A DNA stretch of 64,000 nucleotides from Listeria seeligeri serovar 1/2b str. SLCC3954 (GTDB taxonomy: Bacteria; Bacillota; Bacilli; Lactobacillales; Listeriaceae): contig NC_013891.1 in NCBI RefSeq assembly GCF_000027145.1, positions 1,240,001 to 1,304,000 on the forward strand, read 5' to 3'. Positions 8,512-22,909 of the stretch are shown piece after piece. The translations under genes and the position numbers were made by a program. The notes beneath the pieces were generated by a model, which was not told the DNA's origin, made no database searches, and saw nothing but the letters and a program-made list of their open reading frames with translations. Each line of letters begins with the position of its first letter. The stretch's first letter is position 1.

Positions 8512-8814
8512 AAAAAACTAATCTCCCGTGTGTTTTGTCATTTTAGTTCAATTTTTATCTATTTGACAGTTTTATTTTATCACAAAATTTGAGCTATACG
8601 ATATAAAAAGTCTATTTTTGCGAATTTTTAATAAATAGTTTAGAAAAAGGTGCGTTTAAAATTCCCGAATTAGTAGTTATTTGATACCTTTTAAAATGTT
8701 TTTTCATTTTTTAATAGAAAACTCTTTTGTAATAGCCAGCTTTTTAGTAGAATAGATAATGGTGGATGGAGTGTTTTTTCTATCTATGAATAGAATATGA
8801 AATTGGAGGCTATT
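8512..8814. other. Intergenic region between the cassette and pyrH
   Basis: These 303 very AT-rich bases separate two divergent units. On the minus strand a TG-A-TAAAAT extended -10 is seen near 8575-8583 that could serve the cassette. On the plus side only imperfect candidates occur (TTGTAA at 8727-8732, TAGAAT at 8748-8753, spacing 15). No coding frame, inverted repeat with T-run, or att-like duplication was found by eye. Confidence 0.4.
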
Positions 8815-9543
8815 ATGGATACCCCAGATTATAAAAGAGTTGTATTAAAATTAAGCGGTGAAGCACTTGCCGGAAATGATGGATTTGGAATTAATCCGAG
8901 TGTAGTCAATTTGATTTCTGCTCAAATTAAAGAAGTTGTAGAATTAGGAGTAGAGGTAGCTATCGTTGTTGGTGGCGGAAATATCTGGCGCGGAAAACTA
9001 GGTAGTGAAATGGGAATGGACCGTGCTGCGGCTGACCAAATGGGAATGCTTGCAACGATTATGAATTCCTTATCTTTACAAGATTCGCTTGAAAATATCG
9101 GTGTTGCTACACGTGTTCAAACTTCAATTGATATGCGCCAAATTGCAGAACCATACATTCGTCGCAAAGCTATTCGCCACCTTGAAAAAGGGCGCGTTGT
9201 TATTTTTGCAGGTGGAACAGGGAACCCGTACTTCTCAACTGACACAGCCGCGGCACTTAGAGCAGCTGAAATTGAAGCAGACGTTATCTTGATGGCGAAA
9301 AACAATGTAGATGGTGTCTATAGTGCAGATCCAAAACTTGATGAAAATGCGAAAAAATATGAAGAGTTATCTTATCTTGATGTTATTAAAGAAGGTTTAG
9401 AAGTAATGGATACAACAGCTTCATCGCTAAGCATGGACAATGATATTCCATTAATCGTCTTCTCATTTACAGAACAAGGGAACAATATTAAACGTGTTAT
9501 TCTAGGTGAAAAAATCGGAACTACTGTTAGGGGGAAAAAATAA
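8815..9543 (+). CDS. pyrH: UMP kinase
   Basis: PyrH phosphorylates UMP to UDP with ATP, the committed step toward UTP and CTP. The amino acid kinase fold is shown by VLKLSGEAL near the start, [10 protein letters not shown] and [15 protein letters not shown] place the start at 8815 ([10 protein letters not shown]), because TTGGAGG ends five bases upstream; an in-frame ATG at 8797 lies before this site. That gives 242 aa, normal for bacterial UMP kinase hexamers. The stop overlaps the frr start (TAATG), so the two are translationally coupled, as in most bacteria. Confidence 0.97.
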   Translation: MDTPDYKRVVLKLSGEALAGNDGFGINPSVVNLISAQIKEVVELGVEVAIVVGGGNIWRGKLGSEMGMDRAAADQMGMLATIMNSLSLQDSLENIGVATRVQTSIDMRQIAEPYIRRKAIRHLEKGRVVIFAGGTGNPYFSTDTAAALRAAEIEADVILMAKNNVDGVYSADPKLDENAKKYEELSYLDVIKEGLEVMDTTASSLSMDNDIPLIVFSFTEQGNNIKRVILGEKIGTTVRGKK

Positions 9544-10100
9544 TGAGTAAAGAAGTATTAACGAAATCTAAAGAAAAAATGGAAAAAGCAGAGCAAGCCT
9601 TAACTAGACAATTAGGAACAATTCGTGCTGGTCGTGCAAACGCATCACTACTTGATCGTTTAACCGTGGATTATTACGGAGCAGCAACACCTGTTAACCA
9701 AATGGCTTCTATCAGTATTCCAGAAGCAAGAATGCTATTAATTACACCATATGATAAAACTATTTTAGGTGAAATCGAAAAAGCAATTCTGAAATCAGAT
9801 CTTGGGCTAACTCCTAATAATGATGGTTCTGTTCTTCGTTTATCCATTCCACAATTAACAGAAGAACGTCGTAAAGAGCTTGTTAAAGAAGTGAAAAAAG
9901 AAGCAGAAGAAGCAAAAGTAGCAGTTCGTAATATCCGTCGTGAAGCAAACGAAGACTTGAAGAAATTAGAAAAAAATGGAGACATTACTGAAGATGATTT
10001 ACGTTCTTACGGTGAAGATGTACAAAAACTAACTGACGAAAGCATTAAAAACATCGATAACATCACGAAAGACAAAGAAGCGGAAATCTTAGAGGTTTAA
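9543..10100 (+). CDS. frr: Ribosome recycling factor
   Basis: RRF splits post-termination ribosomes together with EF-G. The 185-aa length and the conserved [29 protein letters not shown] and EERRKELVK segments are typical, with the long three-helix bundle visible as the charged heptad-like C-terminal half. The start codon shares one base with the pyrH stop. A terminator follows, so pyrH-frr forms a two-gene unit here separated from uppS. Confidence 0.98.
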   Translation: MSKEVLTKSKEKMEKAEQALTRQLGTIRAGRANASLLDRLTVDYYGAATPVNQMASISIPEARMLLITPYDKTILGEIEKAILKSDLGLTPNNDGSVLRLSIPQLTEERRKELVKEVKKEAEEAKVAVRNIRREANEDLKKLEKNGDITEDDLRSYGEDVQKLTDESIKNIDNITKDKEAEILEV

Positions 10101-10155
10101 TTGATACTTTTACGAGTAGTAACAAATAAGGCAAATATCCTTTTAAGTTGATGTG

Positions 10156-10200
10156 ACATTCCTAATTCTTTCCATATGTGTTGGGTTAGGAATGTTTTTT
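10156..10200 (+). terminator. frr intrinsic terminator
   Basis: A perfect 10-bp stem (10156-10165 with 10186-10195) with a 20-base loop leads into six T. Confidence 0.8.
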
Positions 10201-10330
10201 AATGGGCAATTCCATCACTCTCATGAAACTCTCATCTGTTCACATGGAATTTTTAGTACATTAATTGATTCTTTTTTGTTATTATAGATATAGACATGCT
10301 CTAAGAAGTGTATCAATTGGAGGATTTAAG

Positions 10331-11089
10331 ATGTTTAAAAAGCTATTTCGACAAGATGAAAATATATTAAATAGTGAACTTGCAGAAGATTTGCCTATTC
10401 CGCGCCATGTAGCCATTATTATGGATGGCAACGGTAGATGGGCGAAGAAACGTTTTTTGCCAAGGATTGCTGGGCATAAAGAAGGTATGGATGTAGTAAA
10501 ACGTGTAACACGCTATGCGAACGCAATCGGAATTGATGTACTAACTCTCTATGCTTTTTCAACTGAAAATTGGAAACGACCTACAGATGAGGTAGATTTT
10601 TTAATGAAACTACCTGTAGAATTTTTTGACTCTTTTGTACCAGAGTTGATAGAAGAAAATGTTCGTGTTAATGTGATGGGGTACCGAGAGAATTTACCCG
10701 ACCATACGATGCGAGCGGTAGAAAAAGCAATTGCGGACACGGCGCATTGTACTGGATTAACTCTTAATTTTGCTTTGAATTATGGAGGGCGTTCAGAAAT
10801 AATTACTGCGGCGAAAGAAGCGATGAAAGAACTAGTTTCAGTAGGTAAGTCAGCAGATGATTTAACCGAAGATATGTTGAATAACCACTTGATGAGTAGT
10901 GGCCTTGGGGATCCAGATTTATTAATAAGAACAAGTGGAGAACTTAGATTAAGTAATTTTATGCTATGGCAACTAGCTTATAGCGAATTTTATTTTACAG
11001 ACACACATTGGCCTGATTTTTCAAAAGAAGATTTTTTACAAGCGATTATCGAATATCAAAACAGGTCGCGTCGTTTTGGAGGGCTCTAG
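10331..11089 (+). CDS. uppS: Undecaprenyl diphosphate synthase
   Basis: This cis-prenyltransferase extends farnesyl diphosphate with isopentenyl units to the C55 lipid carrier for cell-wall synthesis. IMDGNGRWAKKR holds the catalytic Asp; TLYAFSTENW and DLLIRTSGELRLSNFMLWQ complete the signature. A frame continues upstream to 10265, but GGAGGA lies seven bases before the ATG at 10331, giving 252 aa. The gene heads uppS-cdsA-dxr-rseP-proS, a lipid and envelope precursor cluster with short gaps. Confidence 0.97.
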   Translation: MFKKLFRQDENILNSELAEDLPIPRHVAIIMDGNGRWAKKRFLPRIAGHKEGMDVVKRVTRYANAIGIDVLTLYAFSTENWKRPTDEVDFLMKLPVEFFDSFVPELIEENVRVNVMGYRENLPDHTMRAVEKAIADTAHCTGLTLNFALNYGGRSEIITAAKEAMKELVSVGKSADDLTEDMLNNHLMSSGLGDPDLLIRTSGELRLSNFMLWQLAYSEFYFTDTHWPDFSKEDFLQAIIEYQNRSRRFGGL

Positions 11090-11102
11090 GGAGGAAATAG
11101 GA

Positions 11103-11891
11103 TTGAAAACGAGAATTATTACTGCAGTTGTTGCGCTGATATTTTTTATTCCATTTGTTATTTACGGGGGAATTCCATTTGAATTATTGAGTATATTACT
11201 TGCAACGATTGCTCTTTATGAAGTGCTTATAATGACAAAACAACGGATTTTTTCGGTGAATGGCATCGTCACTTTACTATTAATGTGGTTAGTTGTCGTA
11301 CCGGATCGATATTTAGACTTTTTAGAAGAGCTGCATATTACCGAAATGGAAATTATTTTTATTTTGATGGCGTTGTTACTCGCTTATACGGTGTTCTCAC
11401 GAAATAAATTCCATTTTGACCAAGTAGGGATTAGTATGGTTGCTGCTTTTTATACAGGCTTTGGCTTTCATTACTTGGCATTAACTCGGGATGCAGGTTT
11501 GATGTATGTCTTATTTGCTTTATTTATTGTTTGGTCAACTGATACAGGAGCTTATTTTATCGGAAAAGCTATTGGGAAACATAAGTTAGCACCGAATGTA
11601 AGCCCCAATAAAACCATCGAAGGATTTATTGGTGGGATTGTATGTGCGCTTGTGATTGCAGGTGGCTTTTATTATTTTGCCGAACTACCTGGGAATATTG
11701 CTTTGATTTTGACATTATTAGTATTTTTATCTATTTTTGGACAACTTGGAGATTTAGTCGAATCTGCTTTAAAACGTTTTTATGGCGTCAAAGATTCTGG
11801 AAAGATTTTACCAGGTCATGGCGGTATTTTAGACAGATTTGATAGCTTGTTGTTCGTGTTACCGCTGCTACATATACTTCAAATTATTTAA
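11103..11891 (+). CDS. cdsA: Phosphatidate cytidylyltransferase
   Basis: CdsA makes CDP-diacylglycerol from phosphatidic acid and CTP in the membrane. About eight hydrophobic helices precede the exact family signature near the C-terminus, [20 protein letters not shown] then GILDRFD. The start is most likely TTG 11103 ([10 protein letters not shown]), eight bases after AGGGAGG; the in-frame ATG 11076 lies inside uppS and before that site. The product is then 262 aa, normal. It starts 13 bases after the uppS stop and supplies phospholipid synthesis while its neighbours make isoprenoid carriers. Confidence 0.96.
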   Translation: MKTRIITAVVALIFFIPFVIYGGIPFELLSILLATIALYEVLIMTKQRIFSVNGIVTLLLMWLVVVPDRYLDFLEELHITEMEIIFILMALLLAYTVFSRNKFHFDQVGISMVAAFYTGFGFHYLALTRDAGLMYVLFALFIVWSTDTGAYFIGKAIGKHKLAPNVSPNKTIEGFIGGIVCALVIAGGFYYFAELPGNIALILTLLVFLSIFGQLGDLVESALKRFYGVKDSGKILPGHGGILDRFDSLLFVLPLLHILQII

Positions 11892-11905
11892 TTGGAGATG
11901 GGATA

Positions 11906-14324
<2,419 letters not shown>

Positions 14325-14358
14325 AACATAAATAAAAAGGGAAAAAGGGGTGTTTTAA

Positions 14359-16065
<1,707 letters not shown>

Positions 16066-16080
16066 TAACATGTAACTTGT

Positions 16081-16137
16081 GCCAGATGAAACTTTTGCTC
16101 GTTCTTATAAACGGGTTATGAGGGACATCTGGCTTTT
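16081..16137 (+). terminator. Probable terminator between proS and polC
   Basis: An 8-bp perfect stem GCCAGATG/CATCTGGC (16081-16088 with 16126-16133) encloses a 37-base loop and is followed by only four T; partial termination is likely. Confidence 0.55.
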
Positions 16138-16167
16138 ATAAATTTGGATAAAGGGGTGTTATTCGGA

Positions 16168-19100
16168 ATGACTGCTAAAGAGCAAGAAAAACAAGAGCGA
16201 TTTCAGCTGCTAATGACACAAATTGGCTTGGAAGACGTGTCCACCTATGACGATTTCACGAAAGAAGCTAAAATAGAAAAACTTGTTGCCGATAAAAAGA
16301 ATAAAACATGGCAATTCCACCTACACGTACCGCAAATTTTCCCAGCAGCACTTTTCCATATGATGGATGTTGGAATGAAAAGAGCGTTTAGCCAAATTGC
16401 TGCAACAGAAATGTTCATAGTCCCTGAAAATCAAACGATCAATGAAACACTTATTCAAGACTATTGGAATTTAATTGTCGAGCCAATTAGCAAGCAATCG
16501 CCTATGATTGGGAAATTACTTTTAGAGCAAAAACCAACTTTTAAAGAACCTCATTTTATCGAAATTGCTGTGCATAATGACATGGAGGAAGCAACCATCC
16601 AGCAGAGATTCCAAGCGAAAATCATCGAAAGTTATGGAAATGCTGGTTTTCCTCGTCTAGCACTTAAAACACATATACTCGACCAATCAGAAACAGATGA
16701 ATATAAAGCATTCGCACAAGCCAAACAAGAAGAAGATCAGAAAAAAGCGGCAGAAGCTGTTCAAGTGATGCAAAAGCGTCAAGTAGAAGCACAAAATGGA
16801 GGCGGGGCAGCAGCACCACTTTCTGGTCCATTCCAAGTTGGTTACAAAATTAAAGACGATGAAGAAATCAAACGTCTTGGGGATGTTTATGATGAAGAGC
16901 GTCGCATTACAGTTCAAGGGTTGATTTTTGCGACGGAAATCCGAGAACTTCGCAGTGGTCGTAGTCTTTTGCAATTTAAAATTACGGATTACACTAGTTC
17001 GATGATTATTAAAATGTTTTCACGCGATAATGAAGATGCGGCAATGTTCCAGAATTTGAAAAAAGGTATGTGGGTTAAAGTCAGAGGGAGTGTCCAAAAT
17101 GATACATTCGTTCGGGACTTAATTATGATGGCGCAAGATATTAACGAAATTGCTGGAGTAAAACGTCTTGATTCCGCCGAAGAAAAGCGGGCAGAACTAC
17201 ATCTTCACTCACCAATGAGTCAAATGGATGCTACTTCTTCTGTTGATTCCCTCTTTAAACAAGCGGCAGACTGGGGTCATAAAGCGATTGCAATTACCGA
17301 CCACTCAGTAGCACAATCTTTCCCAGAAGCATACGGAGCAGGCCAAAAATATGGACTAAAAGTTATCTTTGGTATTGAAGCGAATTTAATTGATGACGGT
17401 GTGCCAATCGCTTACAATGATCAACATATTTTGCTGAAAGACGCTACTTATTGCGTATTTGACGTAGAAACAACTGGCTTATCTGCTGTTTATGATACGA
17501 TAATCGAATTAGCCGGAGTAAAAATGAAGAACGGTGAGATTATTGATAAATTTGAAGCATTTATAGATCCAGGTCATCCGCTTTCGGCCACAACAATTAA
17601 TTTAACAGGTATTACGGATGATATGGTAAAAGGTTCTGATCCGATTGACGTTGTACTTAAACGTTTTAAGGAATGGAGCGCCGATGATATTTTAGTTGCC
17701 CACAACGCTTCTTTTGATATGGGATTCATCAATACTGCTTATGAAAAAGTAGGAATTCCAAAAGCAGAAAATGCGGTAGTGGATACACTTGAGTTAGCGC
17801 GTTTCCTTTACCCACATTTCAAGAATCACCGACTAAATACGTTAACGAAAAAATTCAATATTATTTTAGAACAACATCACCGTGCTGTTTTTGATGCCGA
17901 AGCAACCGCCTATTTAGGTTGGAAATTAATTAAAGACGCGAAAGAAATGCACGATATCGATTATCATGATTCGTTAAATGATTATATGGGAGAAGGCGAT
18001 GCATATAAACGGGCGCGACCTTTCCATGCGACCATCTATGCCCAAACAGCGGTAGGTTTAAAAAATCTATTTAAATTAATTACGATGTCGAATATCAATT
18101 ACTTTTATCGTGTGCCACGAATTCCACGTTCTCAACTGAAAAAACTTCGCGAAGGTCTGATTATTGGAACAGCATGTAGTCAGGGCGAATTATTTGAAGC
18201 AATGATGCAAAAAGGAATGCAAGCTGCCGAAAAAGTAGCCGACTTCTATGACTTCATTGAAATTCAACCAAAACCAGTTTATGCACCGTTAATCGAGCGG
18301 GAACTTGTTCGAGATGAAAAAGCATTAGAAGAAATTTTGAAAAATATTGTTCGGGTTGGCGAAAAAGCGGGCAAACCTGTTGTTGCTACAGGAAATGTCC
18401 ATTATAAAGACCCAGTCGATAAAATTTATCGCAAAATCCTTATACACTCACAAGGGGGGGCAAATCCGCTCAACCGTGCTGAATTACCAGATGTTCATTT
18501 CCGTTCAACTGATGAAATGTTAAAAGAATTTGCTTTTCTTGGAGAAGAGAAAGCAAAAGAAGTCGTCGTTACCAATTCTAATTTAGTAGTGGACTGGATT
18601 GAAGACTTAAAACCGATAAAAGATGAACTTTATACACCAAAAATTGACGGGGCAGAAGATGAAGTTCGAAATATGAGTTATAGTATGGCCCACCAACTAT
18701 ACGGTGAAACATTACCAGAAATTGTAGAAGCAAGACTTGAAAAAGAACTAAAAAGTATTATTGGCCATGGATTTGCGGTAATTTATTTAATTTCACATAA
18801 ATTAGTTAAGAAATCATTAGTGGATGGCTATTTAGTTGGTTCTCGGGGTTCAGTTGGTTCTTCTTTTGTTGCTACGATGACAGAGATCACAGAAGTGAAT
18901 CCTTTACCTCCGCATTACCTTTGCCCGAATTGTAAGCACTCGGAATTCTTTGATGACGGTTCGATCGGTTCTGGTTTTGACTTACCTGATAAAGATTGCC
19001 CACATTGCGAAACAGCTTATCAAAAAGATGGACAAGACATTCCATTTGAAACATTCTTAGGATTTAAAGGGGATAAAGTACCCGATATTGACTTAAACTT

Positions 19101-20502
19101 TTCTGGTGATTATCAACCTGTAGCACATGCTTATACGAAAGAAATCTTTGGCGAAGATTATGTTTTTCGTGCTGGAACTATTGGTACGGTTGCAGAAAAA
19201 ACTGCCTTTGGTTATGTTCGCAACTATGAACGAGAAATGAACATGACGATTCGTGGTGCAGAAATTGATCGACTTGTTGCGGGTTGTACAGGCGTTAAAC
19301 GAACAACAGGTCAGCATCCAGGGGGGATTATCGTTATCCCGGATTATATGGATGTTTACGACTTTACGCCAGTTCAATTCCCCGCCGATGCGACAGATTC
19401 AGAATGGAAAACGACCCATTTTGATTTCCACTCGATTCATGATAATGTGCTAAAACTAGATATACTAGGACACGATGATCCGACCGCTATCCGGATGTTA
19501 CAGGATTTAAGCGGTATCGATCCAAAAACAATTCCAACCGATGATCCAGATGTGATGAAACTCTTTGGTTCTACCGAGTCATTGGGTGTTAAACCAGCTG
19601 ACATTGACTCTAAAACTGGGACACTTGGAATTCCAGAGTTTGGGACTCGTTTTGTACGACAAATGCTTGAACAAACGAAGCCGACAACATTTTCAGAGCT
19701 TGTTCAAATCTCTGGTTTATCCCATGGTACGGATGTTTGGCTTGGAAATGCAGAAGAACTAATCAAAAATAAAACATGTGAGCTTCCAGAAGTTATTGGT
19801 TGTCGGGATGATATTATGGTATTCCTGATTTATCAAGGTCTCGAAAGTTCTTTAGCCTTCAAAATTATGGAATCAGTCCGTAAAGGTAAAGGGTTAACAG
19901 AGGAAATGGAAGAAGCGATGATGGCGAATAAAGTGCCGCTTTGGTACATTGAATCTTGTAAAAAAATCAAGTATATGTTCCCGAAAGCCCATGCTGCAGC
20001 TTACGTTCTTATGGCAGTACGGATTGCCTATTTCAAAGTACATCATCCACTTTTCTTCTATGCAACTTATTTCACCGTTCGTGCGGATGACTTTGATTTA
20101 ACATCGATGGTGAACGGAAAAGAAGCCGTCAAAGCGACCATGAAAGAAGTGAACGATAAAGGAATGGAAGCTTCTACCAAAGAGAAAAACCTACTAACTG
20201 TTTTAGAAATTGCAAACGAAATGTTAGCTCGTGGTTTCCATTTCCAAAAAGTAGACTTGTATAAATCTTCCGCAGATGAATTTATAATTGATGGCGACTC
20301 GCTTATCCCACCATTTAACGCAATTCCAAGTCTTGGAACCAACGTAGCCAAACAAATTGTTGCAGCACGTGAAAACGGTGAGTTTTTATCCAAAGAAGAT
20401 TTACAACAACGTGGAAAAGTATCTAAAACGATTATTCAATACATGGATGACCAAGGATGCTTAGAAGGATTACCTGATCAAAACCAATTGTCACTCTTCT
20501 AA
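16168..20502 (+). CDS. polC: DNA polymerase III PolC-type alpha subunit
   Basis: PolC is the main replicative polymerase of low-GC Gram-positives. In order: N-terminal domain (1-220), OB fold (about 230-330), PHP domain ([13 protein letters not shown] near 345), an embedded DEDD 3'-5' exonuclease with FDVETTGL near residue 430, zinc finger ([10 protein letters not shown] ... CPHCETAY), and the palm with [14 protein letters not shown] 16168 follows AAAGGGGTG by nine bases and yields 1444 aa, the usual Listeria length; an upstream in-frame TTG at 16144 precedes the site. No disruption is seen over 4.3 kb. Confidence 0.98.
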   Translation: MTAKEQEKQERFQLLMTQIGLEDVSTYDDFTKEAKIEKLVADKKNKTWQFHLHVPQIFPAALFHMMDVGMKRAFSQIAATEMFIVPENQTINETLIQDYWNLIVEPISKQSPMIGKLLLEQKPTFKEPHFIEIAVHNDMEEATIQQRFQAKIIESYGNAGFPRLALKTHILDQSETDEYKAFAQAKQEEDQKKAAEAVQVMQKRQVEAQNGGGAAAPLSGPFQVGYKIKDDEEIKRLGDVYDEERRITVQGLIFATEIRELRSGRSLLQFKITDYTSSMIIKMFSRDNEDAAMFQNLKKGMWVKVRGSVQNDTFVRDLIMMAQDINEIAGVKRLDSAEEKRAELHLHSPMSQMDATSSVDSLFKQAADWGHKAIAITDHSVAQSFPEAYGAGQKYGLKVIFGIEANLIDDGVPIAYNDQHILLKDATYCVFDVETTGLSAVYDTIIELAGVKMKNGEIIDKFEAFIDPGHPLSATTINLTGITDDMVKGSDPIDVVLKRFKEWSADDILVAHNASFDMGFINTAYEKVGIPKAENAVVDTLELARFLYPHFKNHRLNTLTKKFNIILEQHHRAVFDAEATAYLGWKLIKDAKEMHDIDYHDSLNDYMGEGDAYKRARPFHATIYAQTAVGLKNLFKLITMSNINYFYRVPRIPRSQLKKLREGLIIGTACSQGELFEAMMQKGMQAAEKVADFYDFIEIQPKPVYAPLIERELVRDEKALEEILKNIVRVGEKAGKPVVATGNVHYKDPVDKIYRKILIHSQGGANPLNRAELPDVHFRSTDEMLKEFAFLGEEKAKEVVVTNSNLVVDWIEDLKPIKDELYTPKIDGAEDEVRNMSYSMAHQLYGETLPEIVEARLEKELKSIIGHGFAVIYLISHKLVKKSLVDGYLVGSRGSVGSSFVATMTEITEVNPLPPHYLCPNCKHSEFFDDGSIGSGFDLPDKDCPHCETAYQKDGQDIPFETFLGFKGDKVPDIDLNFSGDYQPVAHAYTKEIFGEDYVFRAGTIGTVAEKTAFGYVRNYEREMNMTIRGAEIDRLVAGCTGVKRTTGQHPGGIIVIPDYMDVYDFTPVQFPADATDSEWKTTHFDFHSIHDNVLKLDILGHDDPTAIRMLQDLSGIDPKTIPTDDPDVMKLFGSTESLGVKPADIDSKTGTLGIPEFGTRFVRQMLEQTKPTTFSELVQISGLSHGTDVWLGNAEELIKNKTCELPEVIGCRDDIMVFLIYQGLESSLAFKIMESVRKGKGLTEEMEEAMMANKVPLWYIESCKKIKYMFPKAHAAAYVLMAVRIAYFKVHHPLFFYATYFTVRADDFDLTSMVNGKEAVKATMKEVNDKGMEASTKEKNLLTVLEIANEMLARGFHFQKVDLYKSSADEFIIDGDSLIPPFNAIPSLGTNVAKQIVAARENGEFLSKEDLQQRGKVSKTIIQYMDDQGCLEGLPDQNQLSLF

Positions 20503-20515
20503 AAAAGGGCAAAAC

Positions 20516-20544
20516 TTGCTTGTAGTCACATTTTGTGATAAACT
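20516..20544 (+). promoter_or_regulatory. rimP-nusA-infB operon promoter
   Basis: TTGCTT (20516-20521), 17 bases, then TAAACT (20539-20544) with an extended TG at 20536-20537. It places the transcript start near 20551, just before the leader hairpin. Confidence 0.55.
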
Positions 20545-20573
20545 TATTTAAGAAATACTACGATAACTCAGCC

Positions 20574-20605
20574 AAGCGTGGGCCAATGCCCACGCTTTCG
20601 TTTTG
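20574..20605 (+). promoter_or_regulatory. Leader attenuator hairpin of the nusA operon
   Basis: A perfect 10-bp GC-rich stem (20574-20583 with 20588-20597, CAAT loop) is followed by an interrupted U-tract TCGTTTT. It lies between the promoter and rimP, where B. subtilis has a NusA-dependent terminator that lets NusA limit its own operon. The weak U-tract is what a NusA-dependent terminator would have. The link is by analogy and position. Confidence 0.65.
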
Positions 20606-20683
20606 CAAATCTGTCAAAGAGTCACCTGTGGCAGAAGTAGGAGACGAATTAGCTGGAAAAGCGTATCTCTTAAGGAGGCTGAA

Positions 20684-21151
20684 ATGAGTAAAGTACTAGA
20701 TCAAGTAGAAGCGATTGTTGCTCCGATTACGGACGAACTTCATTTGGAGCTCGTAGACATTGCCTTTGAAAAGGAAGGCCCAAACTGGTTTTTGCGAGTT
20801 TTTATTGACAAAGACGGTGGTGTAGATATTGATGAATGCGCTGCTGTAAGTGAAAAAGTCAGTGAGAAAATGGATGAATCTGACCCAATTACCCAAAATT
20901 ACTTTCTAGAAGTTTCATCGCCAGGGGCTGAACGTCCACTAAAGAAAGAACAAGATTTTGTAAATGCGGTGTCTAAATATGTCCATGTCACTTCTTATGA
21001 ACCAATTGATGGTCGTAAAATGTGGGAAGGCACACTAGAAAGTTATGACGGAGAAACACTTGTCATCACTATTACAGACAAAACGCGCAAAATTACTTGT
21101 GAAATTCCTAAAGACAAAGTAGCAAAAGCAAGATTAGCAATTCAATTTTAA
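20684..21151 (+). CDS. rimP: Ribosome maturation factor RimP
   Basis: RimP assists 30S assembly. The 155-aa product has the expected N-terminal alpha-beta domain ([36 protein letters not shown]) and SSPGAERPL, then a C-terminal SH3-like barrel. An open frame runs back to 20603, but AAGGAGG ends six bases before ATG 20684, which gives the family length. It opens the rimP-nusA-rnpM-ylxQ-infB-ylxP-rbfA operon, behind a leader attenuator. Confidence 0.96.
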   Translation: MSKVLDQVEAIVAPITDELHLELVDIAFEKEGPNWFLRVFIDKDGGVDIDECAAVSEKVSEKMDESDPITQNYFLEVSSPGAERPLKKEQDFVNAVSKYVHVTSYEPIDGRKMWEGTLESYDGETLVITITDKTRKITCEIPKDKVAKARLAIQF

Positions 21152-21177
21152 AAAGCGAATAAGGAGTTGAATCAAAA

Positions 21178-22296
21178 ATGAGCACAGAATTATTAGATGC
21201 TCTTCATGTGTTAGAACATGATAAAGGTATTTCAAGAGAGGTATTAGTGGAAGCAATTGAGGCCGCTCTTACATCTGCATACAAAAGAAACTTCAAAGAT
21301 GCTCAAAACGTTCGTGTAGATTTAAATATGGAAAACGGTTCTATCCGAGTTTTAGCTAGAAAAGAAGCTGTAGAACAAGTATTTGATTCTCGCCTTGAAA
21401 TTTCAATGGAAGAAGCACACAAAATCAACCCAGTATACAAACCTGGCGATGTAGTGGAGCTTGAAGTAACTCCAAAAGATTTCGGACGAATTGCCGCACA
21501 AACAGCAAAACAAGTTGTTACGCAACGTGTTCGTGAAGCTGAACGTGGTATCATTTACGATGAGTTTATCGACCGCGAAGATGATATCATGACTGGTATA
21601 GTAGAACGTCAAGATTCTCGTTTTATTTATGTAAACCTTGGTAAAATCGAAGCAATTTTGTCTCAAAACGAGCAAATGCCTAACGAAACATACCACGCAC
21701 ATGATCGCATCAAAGTTTATTTAACTAAAGTAGAAAAAACAACAAAAGGACCACAAATTTTTGTGTCTCGCACACATCCTGGTCTTTTAAAACGTCTTTT
21801 CGAAATGGAAGTTCCAGAAATTTATGATGGAGTTGTGGAAATCAAATCTGTTGCACGTGAAGCAGGCGATCGCTCGAAAATCTCTGTTTACACTTCAAAC
21901 GAAGAAGTGGATCCGGTTGGCGCATGCGTTGGACCTAAAGGCGCACGTGTCCAAACAATCGTTAATGAGCTAAAAGGCGAAAAAATCGATATCGTTGAAT
22001 GGTCAGAAGATCCTTTCACATTTGTTGCCAATGCACTTAGCCCATCCAAAGTGTTAGATGTTATTGTTAACGAAGCAGATCAAGCAACTACTGTTATCGT
22101 ACCAGATTACCAATTATCTTTAGCTATCGGTAAACGTGGTCAAAATGCCCGTTTAGCAGCGAAGTTAACTGGTTGGAAAATCGACATTAAGAGCGAAACT
22201 GTTGCAACTGAACTAGGAATCTATCCTCGAAATAACGAAGATGCGGCTCCAGTTGAAGAAGCAGAGAGCGAAACTTTTACAGAAGATGAAGATTAA
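21178..22296 (+). CDS. nusA: Transcription elongation/termination factor NusA
   Basis: NusA binds RNA polymerase and nascent RNA and stimulates pausing and intrinsic termination. The 372-aa protein has the N-terminal polymerase-binding domain (1-125), S1 domain (about 135-200), and two KH domains (GACVGPKGARVQTI near 250; IGKRGQNARLAAKL near 320), with a short acidic tail and no C-terminal repeats of the E. coli type, as usual in Firmicutes. The tail EEAESETFTEDED is highly acidic. It is the second gene of the operon. Confidence 0.98.
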   Translation: MSTELLDALHVLEHDKGISREVLVEAIEAALTSAYKRNFKDAQNVRVDLNMENGSIRVLARKEAVEQVFDSRLEISMEEAHKINPVYKPGDVVELEVTPKDFGRIAAQTAKQVVTQRVREAERGIIYDEFIDREDDIMTGIVERQDSRFIYVNLGKIEAILSQNEQMPNETYHAHDRIKVYLTKVEKTTKGPQIFVSRTHPGLLKRLFEMEVPEIYDGVVEIKSVAREAGDRSKISVYTSNEEVDPVGACVGPKGARVQTIVNELKGEKIDIVEWSEDPFTFVANALSPSKVLDVIVNEADQATTVIVPDYQLSLAIGKRGQNARLAAKLTGWKIDIKSETVATELGIYPRNNEDAAPVEEAESETFTEDED

Positions 22297-22310
22297 AAAG
22301 GAGAATTATC

Positions 22311-22595
22311 ATGCGTAACAAGAAAATCCCCCTTCGAAAATGTATTATTACCGGGGAACGCTTGCCAAAAGGCGAACTTCTTCGTATTGCGTATTCGAAA
22401 GACGGAGCGCTTACGATAGATCCTACAGGTAAAGCACCTGGACGCGGTTTTTACATCGTTAAAAATGTTGAAGCATGCGAAAAAGCTAAAAAGAAAAATG
22501 CTATCTTTCATCAACTAAAAATGCCAGAACAAGAGTCTTTCTACGATGAGTTAATCGCTTATGTGAAGTCTCTCGAGGAACCTACTAATGGATAA
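22311..22595 (+). CDS. rnpM: YlxR family RNA-binding protein (RnpM)
   Basis: The 94-aa DUF448 protein has the family marks RKCIITGERLPKGELLRIAY and GRGFYIVKN. In B. subtilis the homologue (YlxR, renamed RnpM) binds RNase P and modulates its activity. It is basic and small, consistent with RNA binding. The gene is 14 bases after nusA and overlaps ylxQ by eight bases, so the two are co-translated. Confidence 0.92.
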   Translation: MRNKKIPLRKCIITGERLPKGELLRIAYSKDGALTIDPTGKAPGRGFYIVKNVEACEKAKKKNAIFHQLKMPEQESFYDELIAYVKSLEEPTNG

Positions 22596-22887
22596 AAAAG
22601 CTCTTTCCTTATTAGGACTCGCAAATCGCGCACGTAAAATTACTACTGGTGAAGAATTAGTATTAAAAGCAGTTAGAAATGGGAAAGCAAAACTAGTTCT
22701 CATTTCAGAAGATATATCCGAAAAAACCGAGAAGACAATCCGCAACAAGTGCGAATATTACAATGTTGTCGTGAAACAGGCCGGTACCCGGGAAATGATT
22801 GGGGGTGCAATCGGCAAAGACACACGTGCAATAGTTGCCATACTTGATAAAGGATTTGCTGTTAAATTAGCAGAATTACTCGGTTGA
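22588..22887 (+). CDS. ylxQ: YlxQ, L7Ae-family ribosomal/RNA-binding protein
   Basis: This 99-aa protein has the L7Ae/L30e/YbxF fold: [21 protein letters not shown] at the start and a middle [21 protein letters not shown]7Ae proteins bind kink-turn RNA. Its exact target is unknown. It sits in the conserved nusA-infB cluster, beginning within the last codons of rnpM. Confidence 0.9.
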   Translation: MDKKALSLLGLANRARKITTGEELVLKAVRNGKAKLVLISEDISEKTEKTIRNKCEYYNVVVKQAGTREMIGGAIGKDTRAIVAILDKGFAVKLAELLG

Positions 22888-22909
22888 ATCTTATACGGAG
22901 GTGTACGAC

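Noticed and set aside
4340-8814. A prophage or integrative element with attachment sites
   Set aside because: No integrase, structural gene, tRNA or visible direct repeat was found; only the cassette content suggests mobile origin.
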